Shown here piece after piece: positions 11,717-23,300 of a stretch of DNA of 64,000 nt. A program made the position numbers and the translations under genes. A model generated the notes under the pieces. It was not told where the DNA came from. It saw only the letters and a list, made by a program, of their open reading frames with translations, and did no database searches. The first letter of the stretch is position 1; each line of letters starts with the position of its first letter. Source of the stretch: Oncomelania hupensis (taxonomy: Eukaryota; Mollusca; Gastropoda; Littorinimorpha; Pomatiopsidae); NCBI GenBank assembly GCA_036898135.1, contig CM072513.1, forward strand, positions 13,893,522 through 13,957,521. The letters run 5' to 3'.

Positions 11717-11986
11717 CGTTGACAGAAGACAGCGTGGTTTAATGGTCATAACATGCACAATTAATAATACACAGATTGATCAGTCTTAGGCCTAACAACG
11801 TTTACAACACTTTTATGGGCGCTTTCATACTTGTTCCGCTTTACTTATAAACCAATCATTTATGCCGTTATAAATCTGGGCCAATGGAATTTCACCTGTC
11901 ATTCTACTTTCGACTTCACTTATAGAAGAGGACAGTCAAAAGTCACAGAAAACACGAGGAGCGTTTATATACTGTCCGGGATCATC
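11717..11986. promoter_or_regulatory. Bidirectional promoter region of CCDC97 and COX20
   Basis: Only 270 bp separate the two divergent start codons, so this interval must hold both 5' UTRs and core promoters. Two CCAAT boxes are visible on the plus strand (852-856 and 881-885 of 11.8 kb, i.e. 11852-11856 in ACCAATCA and 11881-11885 in GCCAATGG), spaced about 29 bp. CCAAT boxes are common in animal divergent promoters. TTATAAA occurs near 11846 and 11868. No transcription start can be fixed from sequence. Confidence 0.6.
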
Positions 11987-12019
11987 ATGCCTGATTTAGA
12001 TAATGGGGATGTTGAAGAG
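11987..12019 (+). CDS. COX20: COX20 coding exon 1
   Basis: Eleven codons, MPDLDNGDVEE, ending in phase 0 at GAAGAG|GTAATA. Too short to be found by open-frame length; it was placed by matching the acidic N-terminus of the family and the splice phase. Confidence 0.8.
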
Positions 12020-15000
12020 GTAATAACTTTATTCAATATATTTGTTTGTTTTTTTTACGACTTTGTTAATATTAGAATTGATGAAACCCTATGTCTATTT
12101 CAGTATCATATATGAGTATGTGTTAACCTTTATTATGTAGGACTACAGAGAAATTATTGTACCATAGAGAGCTCAGTCAGCTCAGAGAGCTGTTCAAGGC
12201 GCTGTCCAAAAACAGGATCTAACGCAAGCTGCCCATGGCGCCAACTTGCAGCTTGATGTGCACTGTCTAACACTCCATGCCGATAATCTGGCACTTACCC
12301 GTCTGGAACATGAACATCAGGTTCTTTAAAATCCACGAGATGGAAAGAATGCATGCACAGGCTGGACCTCATTTTATACTCTTTAGACCTCAATGTATGC
12401 TCTCGCCTTCAAAGCGTAGTCACCAATCTAAGTACTAATGGTCTAACTTGACGTTGCTTAAACAAAACATTTCTAGCATGTGCACAAACACAACGCTGCA
12501 CCACCAATATTTGTACTCACACATGTAGGCTAACATTTTGTTTAGGGAAGTGGATCTGTACCTTAATTGACATAAATCTGTTTCCACAGAGATGGAAGAC
12601 GTTCTACACCAGCCCTGGTCAGATTCCTTGCCTTCGTCGTTCTTTTCTCACAGGAATCATGGGAGGCTTAGGTGTCGGGATGGCCTATTTTTTCAAGACT
12701 AGTAAGTATTGCTGTCTGCAATCCGTTATAGTTTCTTTGTGCGCCCAGAACTGAAACTCCTGTTCAGGATGTAGGCTTGTTCACGCTTTTGTGCAGAAAA
12801 TCCCTCCGGAACTTGAAACTTGGAACTTTGTCCTTTTATTAGCAAAACCACATATAATTCCAAGCATGAAACAAGGCTCATCCCAGGGGGCATTTTAGCC
12901 AAAAGTAGGGGAAAAGGGGGGAGGGGGAATTTCAGACATTTAAAAACTATGAACGGCACAAAGAAGGCTGCTCCATAGGCATCACAAGACAAAACTCTTA
13001 AATGTCAAACACCCGTTTTAAGGTTTACATTGGTTCAACATAGACAGAAAAATGTACAGCATCGCATGGTTGACAAAAAGGGAATGCACAATATATAAAT
13101 AGTGACATAACTCCAATTCCAACAAAGCGGCTTAAATTTAGCAACCTGCTCTTTGATTCAATATTCCAAATATTCGTCAGCTGGTTCTTCGGTCCAGATA
13201 AACCAGTGAAATGGTGGCCCATTTGAGTGTTTGTGTGTGTGTGCATGCATGTGTAGGTGTGAGAGTTCAGTTTTTAAATACTTCTTCTTCGTGTTGCTGG
13301 TGACCTACGTCTTTAAACAGAAGTAAATTGCTTTTGGAGATTTGTCATTTCCTTGTTAGTCTGATTATATAGGTTTTCCATGAAAAGATAATCTCTGAGA
13401 GATTTTCTGTGCTTGTGTGAGAGAGAGGGTAGCGAGAGAGAGCGGGTTTATGTGTGTATGTGTTTTAGTGAGTATCTCTGTAGTACAGGATCTTATTATT
13501 TGCCGACAGGTAATGTTCGACGAGCCACACATGTAGGATTTGGCAGTTATCTTCTTATGACAACAGGGACATGGTATGTTTCTCAGCATGTTTTAATGTA
13601 GTATAGTATAGTATAGTATAATACAATACATGCAATACAATATAATAATTTAAAATATACCTTCTTACAATGGTGAAAAAAACTCCAATGGTATGGCCAC
13701 GTCACCAGATCATCAGGTCTTGCAAAGACCATCCTGCAAGGCACAGTGCAAGGAGGTAGAAGAGGGAGACCGAAAAAGAGGTGGGAGGACAACATTCGAG
13801 AATGGACTGGTTTGACACTGAGCGAAACAATCAGGGTTGCTGAGGACAGGGAAAGATGGAGTACGCTGGTTAACCGGAAATCTGTGGTGCCCCTACGACC
13901 TCCGAGTTATAGGATAGGATAGGGATAGGATATACCTTCTTATAATATATGTATATATATATTTTGTTAAAAGTAAGTGGCATTTGTTATCTTCCACCCA
14001 GATAACATAGATGACATCTATGAATGACACATGTTCTGTCTACCTCAGCGACTGCAAGAACAAGCTGCAAACAAATACAGTCTTGGCTGATGGCTGTCCT
14101 GCACTGTGCTTATTTTCTATCGCTTTATTATTGTTATTTATTATTATCATTACGTCTTTCTTTCTTTATTATAATTACCTTTAGCTGTTTATTTGTATTT
14201 ATTTAATCATTTTTATATTTTATTTCCTTTTTTAGCTCAAGAGCTGTTCAAGGCACTGGCCAATACAGGATCTAGCTCAAGCTGCTCGAGGCAACCTTTG
14301 GGTGCATAGTCTGACGCCCAGACAACTGAGCACAGTCCTGGGTGACTGGGGACAAGTGGGAAGAGACTTAGTGCGTGCTAGGCGTATTTGTGTAACTGTC
14401 ACTCGCCTGTCTAGGACATAAGCGTCGGAGTCTTTTAAGTCCGTGCAATGCAGTGTGACTAGAGCTGGGTTTATACTCTCATCCTAAGCAGCCGTTTGGA
14501 TTATTTTCTTATACCTCTAGTCTATGCTTCCTGAAGGAAGAGTGAGAATATACCTTATTATATCTCATTATCTGTATTCTTCCTGAAGGGAGAGAGGGTG
14601 TATACATTCTTATACCTCTACACTTCCTGAAGGAAGAGTGGAGTAAACCTTCTTATATCTCTATGCTTACTGAAGGAAGAGTGGGAGTATACCTTCTTAT
14701 ACCTCTATGCTTCCTGAAGGAAGAATAGGGGAGTATACCTTCTTATACCTCTATTCTTCCTGAAGGAAGAGTGGGAGTATACCTTCTTATACCCCTATGC
14801 TTCCTGAAGGAAGAGTGCAAGTATACCTTCTTATACCTTTATGCTTCCTGAAGGAAGAGGAGTATACCTTCTTATACCTTTATGCTTCCTGAAAGAAGAA
14901 TGGGGGAGTATACCTTCTTGTACCTCTATTTTTCCTGAAGGAAGAGTGGGAGTATACCTTCTTATACCCCTATGCTTAAAATGCGTAAAAACATTCCGTT

Positions 15001-15317
15001 CTATGTTGACAGTGATGTTTAGATATTTTGCTCTTTTATGAACTGTCAAAACTGAAGGATGGCATGTTGTTTGGAATGGTTTGATTCCAGCTTAGTGTTT
15101 TTGTTACTCTATTCCTCTTCTCCACACACAAAATGTAGGCATGCTATTTTGTTACTCTATTCCTCTTCTCCACACACACAATTTAGGCATGCTATTTTGT
15201 TTCAGGTTTTACTGTCGCTACAGCACAGCAAAAGAAAGAATAAAGCAGAAACGGATAAAACGTGCATTACAACAACAGATCGCACAAGAAGGCACAGACG
15301 ATTTAAAAGATGTATAG
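11987..15317 (+). CDS. COX20: COX20 (cytochrome c oxidase assembly factor, FAM36A), 4 coding exons
   Basis: Exons 11987-12019, 12590-12701, 13510-13573 and 15206-15317 join to 321 bp (106 aa plus stop). All junctions are GT/AG and phase-matched (0, 1, 2). COX20 is a chaperone of the mitochondrial inner membrane that holds newly made COX2 while copper is loaded and complex IV is assembled. The protein shows the family layout: a short acidic N-terminus (MPDLDNGDVEE), a first membrane helix near residues 28-47 (GIMGGLGVGMAYFF), the conserved NVRRATHVGFG loop, a second helix near 55-72 ending WFYCRYS, and a basic, Lys/Gln-rich C-terminal helix (KERIKQKRIKRALQQQIAQE). Human COX20 is 118 aa, so the length fits. 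CCDC97 is divergent upstream; GPATCH11 converges downstream. Confidence 0.92.
12165..12380 (+). repeat. Dispersed repeat family D, copy 1 (COX20 intron 1)
   Basis: Starts near GAGAGCTGTTCAAGGCGCTG and runs through AACATGAACATCAGGTTCTT. Copies of the same family: 14232-14500 (plus), 37385-37640 (minus), part at 23640-23740 (minus) and a fragment at 60940-61010 (minus). No A/B box and no coding frame; the class is unknown. Confidence 0.6.
12590..12701 (+). CDS. COX20: COX20 coding exon 2
   Basis: Residues 12-48. Acceptor TTCCACAG|AGATGG and donor AAGACTA|GTAAGT. Encodes the Pro-Cys-x-Arg segment (GQIPCLRRSFL) and the first membrane helix. Confidence 0.9.
12702..13509. other. COX20 intron 2, no recognisable feature
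   Basis: 807 bp with poly-G runs near 12905-12925 and a short GA-rich tract near 13420. No repeat copy or gene seen. Confidence 0.4.
13510..13573 (+). CDS. COX20: COX20 coding exon 3
   Basis: Residues 49-69. Acceptor GCCGACAG|GTAATG and donor GGGACATG|GTATGT. Encodes NVRRATHVGFGSYLL and MTTGT, matching the conserved RIRRSCDVGVGGF region of vertebrate COX20. Confidence 0.9.
13676..13931 (+). mobile_element. 5'-truncated APE/RT LINE copy with GGATA tail (COX20 intron 3)
   Basis: The 3'-most 250 bp of the family at 37920-41838: TATGGCCACGTCACCAGATC, then ACATTCGAGAATGGACTGG and the tail ATAGGATAGGATAGGGATAG. Confidence 0.75.
14232..14500 (+). repeat. Dispersed repeat family D, copy 2
   Basis: Begins CTCAAGAGCTGTTCAAGGCA and includes TTTGGGTGCATAGTCTGACG and CCCAGACAACTGAGCACAG. 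Lies in COX20 intron 3. Confidence 0.6.
14520..14975. repeat. Minisatellite, about 44-bp unit, about 10 copies
   Basis: Unit built around CTTCCTGAAGGAAGAGTGGG and AGTATACCTTCTTATACC. Each unit has a short palindrome (CTTCCTGAAGGAAG). Copies vary in length. Lies in COX20 intron 3, just upstream of exon 4. Confidence 0.9.
15206..15317 (+). CDS. COX20: COX20 coding exon 4 (terminal)
   Basis: Residues 70-106. Acceptor TTTGTTTCAG|GTTTTACTG restores WFYCRYSTAKERIKQ, close to the vertebrate WFHCRYNYAKQRIQE. The stop TAG is at 15315-15317. Confidence 0.92.
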
Positions 15318-15710
15318 TAGTAATATTATTAATGTATGTGTGTAGGTCAAAGTGTGTACAAGAGTATATGTTTTTACGAATAGTTTTTTTTTATCAACTT
15401 GATTTGTACGAGGCATATTGAACTTATGGTGTGTCAGAGTGTGTTTATGTATGTGTACCTTAAGCCTGATAAAATATTTTTCAATCAGTTACATATTTGG
15501 AGTCAGAAGTGAATGGAATGTTTCAATTGAGTTTTGTGGGAAGTCACAACCGTTTGTTACATTTAAAATACTGCATGTTTGTACTTTTTCCACAATAATT
15601 TTGTTGCGATTTAAACAGTTATGTGATGAATGGAAATTATTTCTTGTTGAACTAGCTCATTTGTTTGATATTCTGTGAATATTGCTGTACAGACTTTTTG
15701 TTAAATAAAA
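15318..15710 (+). other. COX20 3' UTR with polyadenylation signal
   Basis: The AT-rich sequence after the stop contains AATAAA at 15704-15709, the first canonical signal downstream on this strand in a sensible position. Open frames here are not conserved. Confidence 0.55.
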
Positions 15711-16560
15711 TATATAATGTGTGATAATTTGATTGTAGCGTTTGAGAAAATAACCTGAGGTTAATTTTAAATCTGTTCCTTACTGACATATCACGGTACA
15801 AACAGGCAAGAAAGAAAACACTAGTTACCAACTCTTCAGTTTATTTCACACTTTCAATAAATAGCTTAGTCCATCCTTTAAAACATCATCTTGAACTTTT
15901 AAGTGACTTCATAAAAGAAACAAAGATCAAGCAAGCATGTTAAAATCTGCCATGTGTTTCGTAATTTAAAAAATACACAACCATCCACTCTTAAAGTAAC
16001 TCATTCTTTTTTCATTTCCACCATTTCATACGCTGCTCGCACCAAAGATCTCTACAAAATGTTTTTCAAAAGTGCTGTGAAAATCCATTCTGACACTTTA
16101 AACAATTAGCCACACAATTTTCCAATGTAAATAATCACTATATTGCACACTAAACATACACTATCAGCACCAACTCCACTCTTTCATTTTAGCAGCAATC
16201 CATATTTATCCCATTTATCCAATTCTCACCACAAGTTTCAATGTTCATAATCACTACACAATAAACATCATAAATTACTCCAAAACATCAATTTAAATGT
16301 AATATCGTGCTGCAAGACTAATAATGCTGAAGTGTCAATCTACCCCTTTTTCTGCTCCACCAAGGCCTTCACAACATGTGCCTTGCCATGCTGGGACTTC
16401 AGTGACCGACAACACTGTACAAAAACCACCATGGCATATTACTATTAGTCATCAACTCCACCAAGTAACCATATCCCAGTCCCCCACCCAAAGTTGCACT
16501 CAGGCCATTAAAAGCTGCCCTCAGGCAGAACTCTGAACATCCGACAGTCTTTCTTCCCTC
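15711..16560. other. Convergent gap between COX20 and GPATCH11, no gene seen
   Basis: AT-rich sequence. GPATCH11's 3' UTR probably extends into it from the right. No conserved frame. Confidence 0.4.
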
Positions 16561-16890
16561 GAACAATTATTGAGTACAATGCTCTTCCAGATGAGGTTGC
16601 CCTCATCTCTCTTCCAAGAATTCAAATCCCGGATTTGAAACACCAACCTCCACTCCCACTCCCCCCAGTCCATTACCTCTAGCTCTCCCCCTTGATCAGC
16701 AAGCTATCCACTACCCTTCCAGTCTAGCTCTCCCCCTTGATCAGCAAGCTATCCACTACCCTTTCACTATCTCTCCCCCTTGATCAGCAAGCTATCCACT
16801 ACCCTTCCACTATCTCTCCCCCTTGATCAGCAAGCTATCCACTACTCTTGCAGTACCTCTTCCCCTTGATCAGCATGCTATCCATACTCT
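16560..16890 (+). repeat. Composite repeat: LINE-like tail plus 38-bp minisatellite (short array)
   Basis: 16560-16650 reads as SFFPRTIIEYNALPDEVALI, a LINE C-terminal remnant. It is followed by about five copies of a 38-bp unit (AGCTCTCCCCCTTGATCAGC, AAGCTATCCACTACCCTT). The same composite recurs at 18718-19425. It is downstream of the GPATCH11 stop, possibly within its 3' UTR. Confidence 0.8.
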
Positions 16891-17266
16891 TCTAGCTATG
16901 CTGATCCAAGTAAGTGCTTATCTGGGCAGCAACTTGGTATTTCTAGCTGCATACTCCCTAACATAACACAAAGCCCCTTAATGGATACACAATCTTTACA
17001 AAGATGAAGTCGATAGTCTACAGCAAGAAGAAGAAACACTCACATTATTTGGTATGATGTAATATTGCCACAACATATAGCGGAAGCAGATCTATTTTCT
17101 GACAGCTGTCAGTAACTCGGTGCAAATAATTGATAAGACAGTCTGCACATTATCATCCTAAGTCCGCAACTGTCGAATTCAACTCCAGACATTGTATTGT
17201 ATTTTTAGTCAGAAGTGTTTGTGGTCCAATATTAAGAATAATATCTGGTTTAATATCACCATTCTG

Positions 17267-17322
17267 TTAGTCATGTGCATCTGCTGTGTCGCCTGGACAG
17301 TGAGACTGCATGTCATCTGAAT
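17267..17322 (-). CDS. GPATCH11: GPATCH11 coding exon 6 (terminal)
   Basis: Residues 263-280 and the TAA at 17267-17269. Encodes DSDDMQSHCPGDTADAHD, matching the vertebrate end NCPGPTSADHD. Acceptor GTTTCCAG|ATTCAG. The His and Cys here pair with the CxxC of exon 5 as a likely zinc site. Confidence 0.9.
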
Positions 17323-20300
17323 CTGGAAACAACAATAGATACTTTAATTCAGTTGTTTTGTTTTTTTTTATTTAAATTTTAAAATTAAAAAAGGACAAGA
17401 AAGATATCAATGTCTTTTCTAAATTTGCCACCACCCGCTGAATGACTAAGGGACATAATCCAATACCCAGCAATGCAAGACCACAACCAATGAAAGCCTA
17501 TCAATGTTTACAATTAGACAGTGCTTGGATTCAGACCAACCAAATCCAAACTACAAACGCAAGACAAAAGAAACCCTCAAATATGAAAAATAACAACAAG
17601 TTACTGATACTGACCTTCATATTTGGTGCCGCACCAAATGCAGTATTGATATGTAGAACGCAAATACAGTGTTAATGCTTCCAGCTTCTCATCATCCTGC
17701 AAAACATGGCAAATGTTAAATATACGGGTATTAAAATGGAAGTGAAGATTAATCCAATTATTTTGGGCATCAGTGTGTACTGACTTTATGACACTAATGT
17801 AAAATGAACTTATTCAACTTATTCCAGTCTGAAAACAGTCTTTTAGGAGCATCATCAATTAGGCTGTTAGCAGCCTGAAACAAGTGTGCCTACTGAATAT
17901 ATCTGCCAGCATGGAAAATCATGTTATCATCGTCATCACCATCACCACCAAAATCATCATCATCATCATTATCACCACCATCATCATTATATCATCATCA
18001 CTGAAATCAATTATCATTCATTATCGTTCAGATCATCATAATCATTATCATCTTCTTCTTCATCTTCATGATATCATCACAAATCATGAATTGTCATCTG
18101 CATTATCACCACTCATCATTATCATCATCATAACAGAAATTTGGTTTGGTCCCATAGAACTGGTCTAAAGGCACTTGATAAAGGTGAAAACTAATAATAA
18201 TTTAATAGCTTAAGTTTTGTAGGGTCAATAGTAAACAAATAAATCAGCCGTGCTGATGCTGCAACATTACATGTCCCACACAATCGGATGATTTTGTTGT
18301 TGCAATATTAAATGTACAGTATTGTCAAAGTCATACTCACAGTCAAACTTTCGCCTTCATCCTCTTCTTCTTCTTCTTCTTCTTCTTCCTCCTCCACATC
18401 CTGCACAACACTTGCTTCCCCTTCCTCTTCGCTCGTTCCTGCACATTTTTCTACTAACGTTCGCCAAGCAGGAGGCCAGTGCCAGTCTTGGATAGGTTCT
18501 GTGAAGCCCTGTAGCAAGATGAAACAAATATTTAGGTGTTAAATTATCATGAAAATAAGAGGTAAGACAATTTCATTTTCTTTCGCAAGAAATTATATTG
18601 AGGTGTACAAGTACACTCAACAAGATTGGGTCACTTTAAATAACAAGGTAATTAAGTAATTCAATCTGAATATATCCAAATCTTTAAGTTAAATTAATCT
18701 TACGCAACAAAGTAAAAATTATTGAGTACATTGCTCTTCCAGCTGAGGTTGCCCTCATCTCTCTTCCAAGAATTCAAATCCCGGATTTGAAACACCAACC
18801 TCCACTCCCACTCCCCACTTTCCCCATTCCATTACCTCTAGCTCTCCCCCTTGATCAGCAAGCTATCCACTACCCTTACACTAGCTCTCCCCCTTGATCA
18901 GCAAGCTACCCACTACCTCTAGCTCTCCCCCTTGATCAGCAAGCTACCCACTACCTCTAGCTCTCCCCCTTGATCAGCAAGCTACCCACTACCTCTAGCT
19001 CTCCCCCTTGATCAGCAAGCTACCCACTACCTCTATCTCTCCCCCTTGATCAGCAAGCTACCCACTACCTCTAGCTCTCCCCCTTGATCAGCAAGCTACC
19101 CACTACCTCTATCTCTCCCCCTTGATCAGCAAGCTACCCACTACCTCTATCTCTCCCCCTTGATCAGCAAGCTACCCACTACCTCTATCTCTCCCCCTTG
19201 ATCAGCAAGCTACCCACTACCTCTAGCTCTCCCCCTTGATCAGCAAGCTACCCACTACCTCTATCTCTCCCCCTTGATCAGCAAGCTACCCACTACCTCT
19301 AGCTCTCCCCCTTGATCAGCAAGCTACCCACTACCTCTAGCTCTCCCCCTTGATCAGCAAGCTACCCACTACCTCTATCTCTCCCCCTTGATCAGCAAGC
19401 TACCCACTACCTCTAGCTCTCCCCAACAACCAGAGCCTGAAATTAAGTTGTATTTGAATTTAAATCCACTAGTTGTCATCAATACGTACAGCTTGCGTGT
19501 CCAGCTGATGGCAAGCTTTCTGACTGGTTCGCAGGTCTTTCTCCAAAGTTTTGTTGGCAAAGCGACTGCTCATGTGTTGCAAGAAAGATGCTTTCTGTTT
19601 CACTTCAAAGCGCTGACGCTTGACAGCCATTGTCGCTCTCATGGCTTGCATCTCTTCAGCCTTTCGCTTGCTGTCTGCTTCTCTGCCCAGACCTCCACGA
19701 TTGTTCTTGACCTCTACTGGGACTGGTTCTGTTCTTCCAGTTCCTGAAAAAGGCAAACAATTTTTTAGTTGTAGCAAATTACAAGAAATTACACAAATTC
19801 CAATCCAATGTGCCATGAGATCAACATTATGATTGTGGGCGCTCAAGGAAAGACAAGACAATCCAATGTCCACTTGAATGGCGCACAACTCCATGCCGCA
19901 GAGACATGCACGGGGTGCAATGGAAAATGTACCATTTACTGTCATGAAAAGAGGTACATCTTGAGCTTCCAGTGGACATCTATTGCAGATTGATATATCC
20001 TCTGGTATTGTATTCCAGAGGGCAAGCGCAGCATTTCTGAATGACCTGACCCCAGATCGCATCTTTTCCGTGCCCTTTCTTTTACCAGGCACTACAAGCC
20101 CTGAAGTTGATGATGAGTGATACCGACTACAGCTATGAACATGATATGCTTGTATAATAATAATAAACAAGGGCATTTATACAGCGCTTTTTCCTAATGA
20201 CGTCATTTCAAAGTGCAGTTCTCATGCATACATTTAACATTGAAATACATAGGAAAAGAAGTGAAACAAAAACAAGACACTAATAAACTATGCCAAGACA

Positions 20301-23300
20301 TAATACAAACATGAAAAAGAATATTTACAAGTAAAATATAAATGAGGGAGGGAGAGCGGCTCACACCAGCTCACTTCCTATGTGAGCAGCACTTTTTCAG
20401 GGCTATTTATAGCTTGCCTGCACCCCCCCTTCCAGAGAAATGAAGCATAGGCGAAGCTATTTATAGCTATCCTGGCTGACCTAACCTCAAAGTCTGAAAA
20501 GCTTTGGTTGAGCTGCTGTGAGCGAAGGGGGTTGGGGCGTGCAGTGTTACGGCGGTGGTCTGAATCAGAAAAGAAGGAATGATACTGGTGAGAGAAGCCA
20601 AAATCAGACATTTTTAAGGAAGAGATGATGTTTTAAGTTGGACTTAAACATAGCTATGTTCGGAGAGCTGCGAAAAGAGAGTGGAAGAGAGTTCAATGGT
20701 GAAGCACTGAGAAGGATCGACAGCCTGCAGAGTGTTTGTTCTTTGTAGCGGAATATTTGTATCATGAGGGTGTCAGAGGAAGAACGAAGATTTCTAGGTG
20801 GCTTGTAGAAGCGAATGCTCTGGGTGAGGTAGGAAGGGGCTAATCCATGGACGTACTTGTAACAGAAAGTACATATTTTGTAGGTAATCTTCTGTTATAC
20901 AGGAAGCCAGTGGAGAGAATGTAGGGCAGGTGGGGAGGGAGGGTGTGTGTGACATATATTTTTCTTTTTGAGAAGCAGATAAGCAGCTGAGTTCACACTG
21001 GAAAAGATGAACAGAAGAGGAAGGAAGTCCAGCCAGAAGAGAGTTACAGTAGTCTAAGCATGACAGAACAAGGGAGGAAACGAGTTTGGATGTAGTGTCA
21101 GTGGTCAGAGGCTTGCAGACAAGACTTGTTCTATGGAGCTAAAAGTTGCATGTTTGTATGCTGGACTGGTTGTTTTATACACGGTACCAGCTCTCTATAC
21201 AATCTCTCCTTCCACATGTGTTCATCTTTATCCTCTTTCAATCCCATGCAAAAACATCCACCCACACCCTCTACTTCTGTCTAACTCTCTCATGATACGC
21301 TGACGCTCCCTAAAGCTCACCTCTTTTACCCAGAACCATGCCCGGTTTGTATCCCATTTTCTGCATAAGGGAGAACCCTTTGTTGTCTGAAGAAATGGCA
21401 GTCGCCAGACCCTCTGTCCTTTTTTCCTGCTCCAACACTTTCTTAGGCTTGAATTTGTTCTTTTCATTTGCCTCCCTCTGTTTCTTTTCTTGTTCAATCT
21501 GTTTGGCAACTTTTGATGACAATACTAATCCGGGTCTCTTGTCTTCACTGAAATCAAATGGTAAGGAAAAATCCTGTTGAGAACATTTTCTTTATTGACA
21601 TAAATAATATTTATGCAGTCAAGACAATCCTCTGTGATAAAGTTAACTAATGTGTAGTGATGACAGTAATGATGATATATTATATTCAAGAGCTTCATTC
21701 AGTTCATTCTAGAACAGTAGAAGCCTGGAACAAAATGAAGGAATGACATTTCATGGCAAATGTTGATGTTTTCAAACATAGGATGTCCTCCGCAGCATTT
21801 TAAAACAAAATCCAACATTTCTACCCTTGACCTTTCCTGTGCGAACCTTCATTCACTTTACACACTTTTATTTTAATCTTAGCACTGAAGCAATCGACTA
21901 GTATTAGTATTACCGGCCACTGAAGACTTAGCTTATGAAGTCACAGTAAGGCAATGGCAGTGTAGTTGCTTGGCACCTATTTGACAGCATACTAAAAGGA
22001 CTGAGAGAAGAGTGTAGGATTCTGTGTTTAATGCATTATATTAGAAAGGTAGGTAAGAAAAGCTAACTATGAACAAGAAAGGTATATATATATATTGTTT
22101 TTTTAACGGCAAGTCAAATCCTAAGTGTTTTTGAAAATATGTCAGAAGCACACTTAACATGACTACGAAGGACGATGGAGAAATCGTGAGAAGTGATGAA
22201 GACAAAGCAGATGTTTTAAATACGTAATTTCTCTAGTGTTTTTACAAGAGAAAATTTAGATAACATTCCTGTTATTGATCTAGTGTCTAGATCAGATGGT
22301 CCTACCTTAACAGAGGTTATTATCACAGCTAAAGCGGTGTGGAAGAAACTGATGAAATTAGACACACAAGTAAAGAGTACTGCACGGGCGCAACGGTATT
22401 CCATCTAGACTTTTGAAAGACAGCTGTCTTGGAGATCTTGGGAACGGTGAATGACAGGATGCTGGTGTTGACGATACGCACCAAACTGGCAGCAAGGTGA
22501 TTTAAGAGAGCTATTTTGGTTGAAATTAGATCCATCAATGATGTAGTGGGGGAGCAACATTTAAGTACTTTTTCAAGTTCATTCATTTATTTTTTAAGTT
22601 GAACTTTATATATAGATCTCTCATAGTTTATGGTCAAGGTCACTTCAAAGTACCAATACCGACTTTGGGCAGCTCCAGTGACCTTGGAGTAAGGTTGACC
22701 AAAATGCATTAAGATGTGTGTCTCTTTGATATATAATATCTATCATGCATCAAAGAATCATAAGTTCAATATTAATAACAAGTTTTGCACAGACAGGATG
22801 GATGGACTATTTAGGGCTTCTTTAAAACAGATAATTTGCAAAAAATCTGGAAAAAATATTTTGGGCAGGGGTGAGTACATAGACTCGCATTGCTATACAT
22901 GCGAGTCAAAAAGATAGAAAAACAGATGTTGTATAGAAGGCCTGAAAGCCTCACTTATGTTCTATGTAAAGTTTTGGAATCATTTCTAAGAAGAGATGCC
23001 ACAGTCAACCACATGACTGATAACAGGTGCAGTTCTATTCTCAGAGTGTCAACATGGATTAAATCTGGTCACTCATCACAGAGCCATAATGGTTGCTCTT
23101 TCACAGTTTCAGTCTTTGTGTCGGCCACCGCTATTGAGTTATCGGCTGTAAACCATGTGTGAAAGCTCGGCCAGCGCGGCTGACGTTTGTAATAACCTAC
23201 TCAAACAGGTAAAATTCTTACAAGACACAAAATTCATATAAGATAAGTGATCTACTGTGGTCACTTTCATGTAAACTTTCAAAGCAACTGCAATGCAACA

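Noticed and set aside
15059..15421. A 120-codon plus-strand protein over COX20 exon 4
   Set aside because: It reads exon 4 in the wrong frame and runs on through intron and 3' UTR; the COX20 frame is fixed by splice phase and family match.
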